Assembly (NCBI GenBank): GCA_964529285.1
Contig: CAZGWK010000005.1
Span: 33,327 to 97,326, forward strand
DNA: 64,000 nt
Direction: 5' to 3'
From: SURF-21 sp964529285
GTDB taxonomy: Bacteria > Actinomycetota > Geothermincolia > Geothermincolales > RBG-13-55-18
Shown: positions 17,041-24,844 of the stretch, in pieces
Layout of the letters: the number at the start of each line of letters is the position of its first letter
Numbering within the stretch: position 1 is the first letter of the stretch
The notes under the pieces: model-generated
Database searches by the model: none
Told to the model about the DNA's origin: nothing
What the model saw: the letters and a program-made list of their open reading frames with translations, nothing else
Position numbers and translations under genes: made by a program

Positions 17041-18389
17041 CCTTCGCGGAGCTCGTGTGTATGGGCAGGCACACAGTGACTGGGCTGCTCTGCGCCTCTG
17101 GGGCGCAGTTTTCCGACTGGTCCTCCGCCTATCGCCTCTTTTCAAGGGATAGGGTGAACCCGCAGGCCATGCTCGCCGCGGTGAGGAGGGGCGTGCTGGC
17201 CGAGCTCTCGCCCGGCGACCCCCTGGTGGTGGGACTGGACGACACCCTGGTGAGAAAGAGCGGGAAGAAGACGCAGGGGTCAGGATGGAAGCGCGACCCC
17301 CTGGGGCCTCCCTTCTGCAACAACTTTATCTGGGCCCAGCGCTTCCTGCAGGCATCGGCCGCCCTGCCCGCATCCTCAGGCCCCTCCCCGGCGCGCATGA
17401 TTCCGGTAGCCTTCGCCCATGCCCCCACGCCGCCGAAACCATCGCGGCGTGCGGGCGAGTGGGAGTGGCACCTCTGGAAGCAGCGGATGCGCGAGGAAAG
17501 CCTGCCCCGCCGGGGGGCGGAGATGGTGGCGGGCCTGCGCCGCTCCCTCGACTCGGAGGGAGAGGAGGAGAGGAAGATCGTGGTGGTGGCCGACGGCGGC
17601 TACACCAACGGGAGGATGATCAAAAACCTCCCCGAGCGGACCACCTTCATCGGCAGGTTGCGCGCAGACGCCAAGCTCTACCTGCCTCCGGAGGAAAGAA
17701 GCGGGATCCGTCGGGGCCGCAGACTCCTCTACGGGGATCGGGCCCCCACTCCGGAGGAGATCAGGGGAAACGATGCCATTGCCTGGCAGGAGGTGCGCGT
17801 GCACGCTGCGGGCAAGGTGCACGACTTCAGGATAAAGACTATCTTCCCCTTGCTTTGGAGGGCTGCGGGGCCACTTCCTTTGCGCCTGATCGTGATCGCC
17901 CCGCTCGCCTACCGCCCCCGTAAGGGAAGCCGCTTGCTCTACCGCAAGCCCGCCTACCTCATCTCCACCGATCCCGATCTCGACGTGGCCAAGGCCATCC
18001 AGTATTACGTGTGGCGTTGGGACCTGGAGGTCAACTTCCGCGAGGAGAAGCAGCTCATGGGGATGGGCGAGGCCCAGGTGCGCCACGCATCATCCGTGGA
18101 GAAGGCCCCGGCTTTCGCGGTGGCCTCCTATGCCATGCTGCTTCTGGCCGCACATCGCGCCTTTGGTGCGGCAAGGGTTCCCGGGGCTATCCCGCCCCCC
18201 AAGTGGAGGGCATCTACATCCAAGCCACGCGCCAGTACCGCGGATCTCGTCCAGCAACTCAGATACGAGCTATGGGGCAGATCACTGGGTAACCATAATT
18301 TCTCCGGCTTCGTGAACGGGCGCCCCCATGTCATGAAGCCCGAGAAATGCGATCCCGACCTCGCCAGCGCCGTTCTCTATGCGGCCTGA
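16955..18389 (+). CDS. DDE transposase, main frame (IS4/IS701-like)
   Basis: Catalytic part of the transposase, continuing in the -1 frame from the slippery run. VVGLDDTLVRKSGKK carries the first aspartate, VVVADGGYTN the second, and YVWRWDLEVNFREEKQLMG the glutamate with the Y-R-E-K arrangement of the IS4 superfamily. An internal GTG at 17055 is only the first start-like codon; the reading frame extends back to the frameshift site and no ribosome site supports independent initiation. All catalytic residues are intact, so the element could be active. The exact IS family needs comparison against a reference collection. Confidence 0.85.
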
Positions 18390-18432
18390 CGAGCATGGAG
18401 GGTCTCGAGATGGCTTCATCGTCTACCAGAAA

Positions 18433-18475
18433 AGGGCCAAAGTAGAGAAACCGGATGGCGATAGGCCATCCGGTT
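18433..18475 (-). repeat. Right terminal inverted repeat of the insertion sequence
   Basis: Inward end AGGGCCAAAGTAGAG, outer end CCATCCGGTT, containing the same CCGGATGGC hairpin as the left end. The run of Cs just outside is host sequence. Confidence 0.8.
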
Positions 18476-18534
18476 CCCCCCAAACCCCCCTACGCTAAAC
18501 TCTTCACGCCCATGTAAATCTGCGCCTATGAGTA

Positions 18535-20139
18535 TCAGTAAGCCCCGTCCGAGGAGACGATCGCCGAGAAAGTCCTGATGATGATCTTGAAGTCCGTCCA
18601 CACCGACCAGGTCTCGATGTAGTAGAGGTCGAGCTTGATCATCTCGTCGAAGGGAAGGTCGCTGCGGCCGCTTACCTGCCACAGTCCGGTTATCCCTGGC
18701 TTTACGTTGAGCCTCTGCTTGTGCCACTCCTTGTACTCCTGGACCTCTTCCTTGATATGGGGCCTGGGACCGACCATGCTCATCTTGCCCGTGAGGACGT
18801 TGAACAGCTGCGGCAGTTCGTCGATGCTGAACTTGCGTATCAATTTGCCCACCCGCGTAATGCGGGGATCTTCCTGGACCTTCCAGCACAGCCAGCCGTG
18901 CTCGGCTGCCGTATCTCCGTTGACCATCTCCTCCTGCATCTTGCTGGCGCCGTCCACCATGGAGCGGAATTTCAGGCATTCGAAACACTTGCCGTTCTTA
19001 CCAACCCTCTTGTGGCGGAAAAATACCGGGCCGGGAGAATCAAGCTTGATGGCGATGGCGGTCACCAGGAGTATCGGCCAGACCAGCATGAGGGCGATGG
19101 CGCCGAGCACGTAGTCCTCGGCGGACTTGAGCAGCTTCTTATAGCCCTCGATCTTCTTCTCGCGCAGGCGGATGAGGGGGATGCCCCCTATTTCGTTGAC
19201 CGTTATCTCGTCGGTGATCACCTCGAAGAGGCGGGGGACGATGGAGCACTCCACGCCCATCTTGTTGCATCGCGACGCAAGGTCCAGGAGCTGCTCCGCG
19301 GTGGTGCCGGTGAAGGCGATGACCACCTTCTCCACGTCGAAGTCACCGATGATGCGGGTGAGGTCTTTCAATCCGCCCAGCACGCACATGTCCTGCAGCT
19401 CCGGCTCCTTGAATTCCGTGTACAAGGGGTCGTCATCTATAAAACCTATGGGTTGCAGGCCGAAAGAATCATGCCTTTGCAGCTTGCGTGCGACTTCCTT
19501 TCCCACTTTTCCCGAGCCTATGATGAGGGTATTGCGCATGACGACGTCGCTGATACCGAAGGCGGAGAGGATAAACTGCAGCATGAAGCGGCTGGCGAAC
19601 AGGAAGACGATGGCGAATCCCCAGTAAAAGACCAGGAATCCGCGGATCGAAATCGAGGAGCCGAGCAGGAAAGACGTTACGAGCAGGAAAACAAGATAGA
19701 CATTCACCGCTCCCACGATCTTGGGTATGCGGTCCAGGATGCGCACGCGCGTACGCGTGTCGTACATCCCGCATATCTTTAGGGCGAAGAACAGGATGGG
19801 GGATGTCAACAGCATGGCCAAGGCGATGCTGCTGAGAGCGGCCATGTTTTCCGGCGGGAAGATACGGACCATGTAGGCGTTCTCGAAACGGAGCCAGTAG
19901 GCGAACCACACGGCCCCGAGGAATGCCAGCCCATCCACGAACAGGCGCGTGACGACGCGGGCTACGACCTCGGCCTGCTTGGAAACCGGGCGCTCGAACA
20001 GGCTCCTCTCCGCCGCGGAGAGGAGCGCCATCAGTTCCTCGTCCGTGATCTTACCTGCTTCGGGCAAGGCCAGCTGCGGAATAACCGAGGTGACCTCGGT
20101 CTCAGACAACACGTTTTTCGTCAGTTGTTGTTGCTCCAT
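18535..20139 (-). CDS. Polyprenyl-phosphate glycan initiating phosphoglycosyltransferase (WbaP/WcaJ-like)
   Basis: Transfers a sugar-1-phosphate from a nucleotide sugar to undecaprenyl phosphate, starting exopolysaccharide repeat assembly. About four N-terminal helices (residues 65-190) are followed by a CoA-binding-like Rossmann region (NTLIIGSGKVGKEVARKL), then the membrane re-entrant helix (YVLGAIALMLVWPILLVTAIAI) and the bacterial sugar-transferase core FFRHKRVGKNGKCFECLKFR, FSIDELPQLFNVLTGKMSMV and PGITGLWQVSGRSDLPFDEM. 534 residues is a little long owing to a 60-residue N-terminal tail. Its start lies 38 bases inside the upstream glycosyltransferase gene. The insertion sequence ends about 60 bases after its stop. 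Confidence 0.93.
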   Translation of the reverse strand: MEQQQLTKNVLSETEVTSVIPQLALPEAGKITDEELMALLSAAERSLFERPVSKQAEVVARVVTRLFVDGLAFLGAVWFAYWLRFENAYMVRIFPPENMAALSSIALAMLLTSPILFFALKICGMYDTRTRVRILDRIPKIVGAVNVYLVFLLVTSFLLGSSISIRGFLVFYWGFAIVFLFASRFMLQFILSAFGISDVVMRNTLIIGSGKVGKEVARKLQRHDSFGLQPIGFIDDDPLYTEFKEPELQDMCVLGGLKDLTRIIGDFDVEKVVIAFTGTTAEQLLDLASRCNKMGVECSIVPRLFEVITDEITVNEIGGIPLIRLREKKIEGYKKLLKSAEDYVLGAIALMLVWPILLVTAIAIKLDSPGPVFFRHKRVGKNGKCFECLKFRSMVDGASKMQEEMVNGDTAAEHGWLCWKVQEDPRITRVGKLIRKFSIDELPQLFNVLTGKMSMVGPRPHIKEEVQEYKEWHKQRLNVKPGITGLWQVSGRSDLPFDEMIKLDLYYIETWSVWTDFKIIIRTFSAIVSSDGAY

Positions 20140-21313
20140 GCTCCCCCTCCGCTTTTGCGTCTTGTGCGGGCACGCTCGCCAGGTGCCCCACTTTGGTCAG
20201 AGTAGCCGGATTATCCGAAAAGCGCTTCCACGCTTCATTCACGTAACCTCTTATATGTTCCTTGAAAACCTCTAAATCAAACCTCAAGGCCTGCTGTCGT
20301 GCCTTTTGGGGATCAAAACGTCCCGGGTCGAAATTCTTTACACTCTCCATGAGCGAGTCGGTGTCCTGGCGGTCGAAGAACATCCCCGTCTCTCCCTCCA
20401 ACACCGTCTCCAGCGCGCCCCCGGCGCGGTAGGCGATGACGGGACGGCCGGCGGCCATGGCCTCCAGGGGAACGATGCCGAAGTCCTCTTCCTGCGGGAA
20501 GATCAGGGCCTGGCAGCGCGAGTAGAGCTCGCCGAGATCCGCGTCGGATACCCGCCCCAGGAACTCTATATTCGGGCTAGCCATGTCACGCAGCGATTCC
20601 AACTCCGAACCCGTTCCCGCTACCTTGAGGGGCAGACCCAGCCTGTTGAAAGCCTCGACGACGATATCCGCCCGCTTATAGGGGATCAACCTGCCCACCA
20701 GCAGGAAATAGTCGTCTACGCAAGGGGAGATCCCGAGCCAGGACGTGTTCACGGGTGGATAGATGACATCGGCATCTCGGCGATAGTATTTCTTGATTCG
20801 CTTTGCCACGTGTCTGCTTATGGCCACGAAAAGGTCTACGCGGTCCGCCGCGCAGCGGTCCCAGACCCTCAGGTAATTCGTCATGTAGGGCATTACCGCC
20901 TTGACCAGGGGGTTCAGGATTCCGAAGCGCGGGTTCTCCAGGTAGTGGTGGTATCCGCTCCAGTAGTAGCGAATGGGCGTGTAGCAGTAGCAGATATGCA
21001 GGGTATCCGGCTTGGTGATGACCCCCTTCGCCTCGGCGTGACTGGAGGATATCACCACGTCGAACTCCGAGAGATCAAAGCGTTCGAAGGCCACGGTGCG
21101 CAGGAAGGGAAAGGCCTGGTGCCTGGTCCGGGCCCCGGGTATCCTCTGCATGAAAGAGGTCCTGACGTCGGCATCCGCAAGCTGCGGGAACTCCTCGGGG
21201 ACGAACACGGAGGTATGTACGGGAGCCTCGGGATACATCTCGTGCAGAGCTAGAAGCACCCTCTCCGAGCCCGCCAGGTTTGTGAGCCATTCGTGTACCA
21301 GGGCTACTCTCAT
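20102..21313 (-). CDS. GT4-family glycosyltransferase
   Basis: GT-B retaining glycosyltransferase likely adding the second sugar after the initiating transferase. MRVALVHEWLTNLAGSERVL is the classical N-terminal loop; FVAISRHVAKRIKKYYRRDADVIYPPV, LVGRLIPYKRADIVVEAF and EDFGIVPLEAMAAGRPVIAY (E-x7-E) mark the donor domain. The HICYCYTPIRYYW stretch resembles WcaC/mannosyl transferases with this architecture. The C-terminal 40 residues, rich in Ala/Thr/Glu, overlap the next gene's start, suggesting coupled translation. Confidence 0.9.
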   Translation of the reverse strand: MRVALVHEWLTNLAGSERVLLALHEMYPEAPVHTSVFVPEEFPQLADADVRTSFMQRIPGARTRHQAFPFLRTVAFERFDLSEFDVVISSSHAEAKGVITKPDTLHICYCYTPIRYYWSGYHHYLENPRFGILNPLVKAVMPYMTNYLRVWDRCAADRVDLFVAISRHVAKRIKKYYRRDADVIYPPVNTSWLGISPCVDDYFLLVGRLIPYKRADIVVEAFNRLGLPLKVAGTGSELESLRDMASPNIEFLGRVSDADLGELYSRCQALIFPQEEDFGIVPLEAMAAGRPVIAYRAGGALETVLEGETGMFFDRQDTDSLMESVKNFDPGRFDPQKARQQALRFDLEVFKEHIRGYVNEAWKRFSDNPATLTKVGHLASVPAQDAKAEGEHGATTTDEKRVV

Positions 21314-21815
21314 CGCTTCTCTTCTGTCTCTTCGCTGCGGCGCCAGCTTCTCGTCCTTAAAACTGCGCCTGCCCTTCGTTTTAGCGGTGTAACAACCGGG
21401 GAGGTGGAGAGGATGGAGCCCTGGGTCAAAGGTTTCTATCGGGATAAAAAGGAAGGATCAAGAATTATCTGATTCTTCGCCCGAGTGAGTTTCGCCTTTT
21501 GTACCCAAGTTTTTGTCCTCCAACACCCCCAGTTCGTGCCCGCTCGCTATCCGTATCCTCTACCGCACGTCTGGTACGTTGATTTGCCTGAATAAGCTTC
21601 CATCGTGCACTGTCAATGTTATACACTTATATCTTACAATGTTTGGCTGTGAAATCAAGTTACCAGACAGTAAGTAACAGAAATACAACTCTTTTGTAAC
21701 AACATCGTAACAAAAAGCCTGCACGGGTCGCCATTGCGCTGATTATACTCCGTTCTGCGGAAAAATGCGCACCGCAGGCGATAACCGAAAATGGGTTAAC
21801 AATCCGTGGGCCTCA
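21314..21815. other. AT-richer 500-base intergenic region
   Basis: No plausible gene. The segment 21590-21720 is markedly AT-rich for this genome and holds promoter-like sequence for the leftward glycan genes. It also holds a short inverted repeat GTTAC...GTAAC near 21658-21682. Confidence 0.45.
21589..21616 (-). promoter_or_regulatory. Candidate promoter for the leftward glycan block
   Basis: Minus-strand consensus -35 TTGACA, 16-base spacer, TATTCA; about 275 bases upstream of the GT4 start. A second weaker match (TTGATT with AAGATA, 17-base spacer) lies just upstream of it. Confidence 0.35.
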
Positions 21816-22784
21816 CTATCCGCATGCGGCGGCATTCCAGTGCCAGGGGTATTTCGAAAGGATCGGCAGCCTTCCCAGCGCTTCATCCAGCGGGATTACC
21901 GCCCTCTCCAGTGGAAAGAGCCGGATGTCGCGCGGCAGCATCTGCGATACTTCGGTGGAGATGAAAAATATCGCAGCGGAGATATAGCCCGCAGGCATCA
22001 GATCTATGCTGGTGAATCCAGCCTCGCGCAGGAGCCGCTCCAGCTGGCGGCCCGAGAAGCCTTCGGTGAGCTTGTCTGCTTCGGAGACCATCTCCTCGCC
22101 GCCGATGGGCCTGCCCGCGATGCGCCTGGCCGCGCCGAGCAAGGTCCTGCCCAGGGGGTAGATGGTGTAGTTCTGCCAGTTATTGGGCTCGGTGCCCAGC
22201 ACGAAGATACCGCCCGGCCGCATCACCCGCCGTATCTCGCGCAGGGATGCCAGGGGGTCCGGTAGATGGTGCAGGGAGGCCACGGTGAAAGCCCCGTCGA
22301 AGCAGTCCGATGCGAAAGGCAGGTTCTCTGCGTCAGCCAGGAGGTGGGAGGACTGCGCGAAAAAGCCCTCCTCGCCGTGCAGGCGGCGGGCCTCCGCGAG
22401 CTGTCCCGGCGATATGTCCGTCTCCACCACGCGGTAGCCGCTGCGCAGTAACTCGAGGCCGTCGTGGCCCAGGCCGCACCCCGTCTCCAGGATAAGGGAA
22501 TCGCGCGGCAGCTCGCGCAGCCGGTCCAGGAAGGATGCGTGGTAGTGACGGTAAAAGGGGCTGCGGTGCCAGGCGGCGTGCATGTCCAGGTAGTATGAGG
22601 TCTTCTCGCTAAAGTGGCTGCGCTCGGAGAGCTTCAGGGCCGAGGAAGCGGGCGGTATGAGGTCCCACATCCCGTCCAGTTCGTTATACCTCACTTGACA
22701 GGCCGGGCAGACAAGCGCGTCCTCGCCAGGCTCCAGTGGGACCTTGCAGGTTGGGCAGCACAGGATATTGCTGGCGAGATCCAC
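21816..22784 (-). CDS. SAM-dependent methyltransferase with N-terminal zinc-ribbon (Trm112-like)
   Basis: N-terminal NILCCPTCKVPLEPGEDALVCPACQVRY is a CxxC...CxxC Trm112p-like zinc knuckle; LILETGCGLGHDGLELLRSGYRVVETDISPGQL is the SAM-binding core and FDGAFTVASLHHLPDPLASL motif II. The C-terminal third (about 200-322) carries hydrophobic stretches (YPLGRTLLGAARRIAGRP and GYISAAIFFISTEVSQML), consistent with membrane association and lipid-linked substrate. It lies upstream of the GT4/initiating-transferase pair on the same strand but 500 bases away. Confidence 0.85.
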   Translation of the reverse strand: MDLASNILCCPTCKVPLEPGEDALVCPACQVRYNELDGMWDLIPPASSALKLSERSHFSEKTSYYLDMHAAWHRSPFYRHYHASFLDRLRELPRDSLILETGCGLGHDGLELLRSGYRVVETDISPGQLAEARRLHGEEGFFAQSSHLLADAENLPFASDCFDGAFTVASLHHLPDPLASLREIRRVMRPGGIFVLGTEPNNWQNYTIYPLGRTLLGAARRIAGRPIGGEEMVSEADKLTEGFSGRQLERLLREAGFTSIDLMPAGYISAAIFFISTEVSQMLPRDIRLFPLERAVIPLDEALGRLPILSKYPWHWNAAACG

Positions 22785-22909
22785 TATCCGCTTCCCTCCC
22801 GTGCAGGCTTCGGCCCGTCTTGCAGGGTATGGATACCGGGAGATATGCCTTGCATCGCCGCAAGGCGTTTAGCCGCGTCTTTAGCTGCTACCAAAAGCCG
22901 ATTCTCTTC

Positions 22910-23884
22910 CTATCCTTGCTCTTTGGCCCTTTTCTCCATGATCTCTCGCGCGTTGTCCCACCACTGCCAGAGTCCGAACCAGCTTATCCACTGTCCTGGT
23001 GCGTCGCGTATCGTGCGTTCTCCGTTCTCCACTACCTCCCGCATCACGCGCGCGACCTCGCTCCTGCGCTCAGCGGAGGTATCGCAGCGGACGACACCAT
23101 AGATCTTCATGACGTTGTCGAAAGGGCCTTTGCCGCGCTGCAGCGAGAAGGAGACGATGGGGGCGCCGGTGTCGTAGGCGAAGTGGGCCAGGCCGCTGGC
23201 CAGGGCCGCCGGCCGTCCGAAGAATTTCACGATGCCGTTGCCGTCCACGTCGAAGGTCAGACCCAGGCGCTTGCCCGCTGCGAGGTGTTCCCTGACCTTG
23301 GGTATGATGTCCTCCCCGACGAAAAATACCGGCTCGTCAACGTCGCATCCCAGGAATCCGCCGAAGAACTCGAGGGTCTCTATATAACGCGGCATCACCG
23401 TATCCTTGGGGTTGAAGGCGATGGGGGTATAGGGCTTACCCAGGCGCGCCATTACGGCATGGATGATGGTTATACCGCCGATATGCGGCCCGGTGAAGAT
23501 GATACCCTTCCCCTCCGCCTCGGCCTCCTCGACTTTTTCCATCCCCTCCACCCTCAGTCCGCGCATGAAGCGGTCGCCGTGCCTCGCGAGGGTGAAGATA
23601 TCGAAGAGGGGCATGAACACGCTGCCGCATGCCTCGCGCCCTATGCGCGACAGCGCGCGCGGATCTGCGATCTCGGGCAGGGCATCGGATATCTTCGCCG
23701 CGAGGCGCCGGCGCATCCCCGGCCTGGCGTAGAAGAAGGCCGCGCCCATAACCTTGGGGATGAGGTAGAGGACGGAGGGAGGCAATATATACGACAGGGC
23801 CCTGGTGACGTGGAACTGGACCATGAACGCGCCCTCGAGCAGGCGGAACAACAACCTCGGCTTTTCCCTTACGCCCTCTTCCAT
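22910..23884 (-). CDS. LpxL/HtrB-like lysophospholipid acyltransferase
   Basis: Member of the bacterial lipid A/phosphatidylinositol-mannoside acyltransferase family, transferring an acyl chain to a membrane glycolipid. Diagnostic features: N-terminal amphipathic/hydrophobic segment, GKGIIFTGPHIGGITIIHAV in the catalytic-His position, GKRLGLTFDVDGNGIVKFFG and DTGAPIVSFSLQRG. The usual H-x4-D/E is altered: HIGGITI has no acidic residue four positions on, so activity is uncertain. The start at MEEGVREKPRLLF was chosen because AAGGAG lies six bases upstream; the longer frame overlaps the upstream gene and is not family-like. In an actinobacterium the expected product would be an acylated PI-mannoside-type lipid. 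Confidence 0.75.
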   Translation of the reverse strand: MEEGVREKPRLLFRLLEGAFMVQFHVTRALSYILPPSVLYLIPKVMGAAFFYARPGMRRRLAAKISDALPEIADPRALSRIGREACGSVFMPLFDIFTLARHGDRFMRGLRVEGMEKVEEAEAEGKGIIFTGPHIGGITIIHAVMARLGKPYTPIAFNPKDTVMPRYIETLEFFGGFLGCDVDEPVFFVGEDIIPKVREHLAAGKRLGLTFDVDGNGIVKFFGRPAALASGLAHFAYDTGAPIVSFSLQRGKGPFDNVMKIYGVVRCDTSAERRSEVARVMREVVENGERTIRDAPGQWISWFGLWQWWDNAREIMEKRAKEQG

Positions 23885-23964
23885 CTCTTGCTCCTTGTTA
23901 CCCTTGCCGCTGGGGTCTCGCTTACGTGAATGACCTGGCAGGTGTACGTCCGGAAGCGAGTACG

Positions 23965-24657
23965 TCAATACGTGGGGATGAGACTCTGTATCGTGTCCGT
24001 GGCCTGCTGGATCAGGGCGTTGGCCTGGTCCACCAGGGTGAGGTCCCCTGTTGCGATGGCGTCTATATAGAGGTCGCATGCGCTGATGTACATGTCGAAT
24101 ATCTGGAGGGCCTGCTGCCTGAGTTCCTCGAATTCCGGCGGCAGCGGCATGGAGGCCACCTGGCTGCGGTAATCCATGAGTGTGACCTGCGCCTCGTAAA
24201 GCTCACTGGCCATCTCCATGCCGGTGATGATGTCCTGCCCCATTGTCTCTACGTTCTGCTGCAGGGTGTTCAGCTGTGCGATGGTATCGGTTGGGAAAGC
24301 CGTCTCCATGGCCTCCAGGCCCGTGGATTCCTGCAGCTGCTGCTGCTCAGCGGCGAGCTTCTCCTGCTCCTGCTTGAGCTGCTCCTCGTGCTCCGGACTG
24401 AGCTTCTCTACGTAAGTCACCCTGTAATCTCCAGCCTCGGAGGAATCCACCATTTTAGTCTGAGTGTTGTCCTCCCAGACGTGTCCGTCGATGGGGTCCC
24501 AGATGATCTCGCCGTAGCGTACCTCGACCATCGTCGGCTTGAATACCAGGTAAAGGATGACGACGGCGACGATCGCGGCTACGGCGATACCGCCGGCCGT
24601 AATGGCTATCCGCCCCTTGCGGCTGAGCCCCGAGTACCAGTAAGAAAACCTGCTCAT
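23965..24657 (-). CDS. Single-pass membrane protein with extracytoplasmic coiled coil
   Basis: Unrecognised. A short basic N-terminus precedes one helix (IAITAGGIAVAAIVAVVILYLVF, about residues 17-39); then a small soluble segment (VEVRYGEIIWDPIDGHVWED) and a Gln/Glu-rich coiled coil (about 95-125, EEQLKQEQEKLAAEQQQLQ), followed by predominantly helical sequence to the end. Topology suggests the bulk lies outside the membrane. It is upstream of the acyltransferase on the same strand (80-base gap), so an envelope role is likely; no enzymatic motif is visible. Confidence 0.75.
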   Translation of the reverse strand: MSRFSYWYSGLSRKGRIAITAGGIAVAAIVAVVILYLVFKPTMVEVRYGEIIWDPIDGHVWEDNTQTKMVDSSEAGDYRVTYVEKLSPEHEEQLKQEQEKLAAEQQQLQESTGLEAMETAFPTDTIAQLNTLQQNVETMGQDIITGMEMASELYEAQVTLMDYRSQVASMPLPPEFEELRQQALQIFDMYISACDLYIDAIATGDLTLVDQANALIQQATDTIQSLIPTY

Positions 24658-24844
24658 CGCGCCTCTCTTTCGTCCCCTGTTATTTGACCCGTAATGCCCG
24701 CCAGGGGTTCCCTCCGTGCTCCTGTGGCCCTTTAATTATCTGGAGGTATGCCCCGCCGGGGAACGACTTCATAGTAGCATGGTGTAAATCACCGGGCAAC
24801 GCAGTGACGGCGCTCATGGCAGTAAATGGAAGTAGACCAGCGTT

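Larger units (their letters stand above)
16578..18475 (+). mobile_element. Insertion sequence with DDE transposase and 43-bp terminal inverted repeats
   Basis: A 1.9-kb element bounded by imperfect 43-base inverted repeats (16578-16620 and 18433-18475), each of which itself folds into a CCGGATGGC/GGCCATCCGG hairpin at the outer edge and ends inward with the TTTGGCCCT sequence. It carries a two-frame transposase (16756-18389). No target-site duplication is visible immediately outside, so it may be old or the edges may have diverged. It lies between the ABC importer leader and the initiating glycan transferase gene. Confidence 0.8.

Noticed and set aside
17055..18389. Independent start of the transposase at GTG 17055
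   Set aside because: The same frame is protein-like back to the A6G5 run and there is no ribosome site; frameshifting from the first frame explains it better.
22910..24079. Long form of the LpxL-like acyltransferase starting inside the upstream gene
   Set aside because: The first 65 residues are Arg/Pro/His-rich antisense-like text; the shorter start has AAGGAG at correct spacing.
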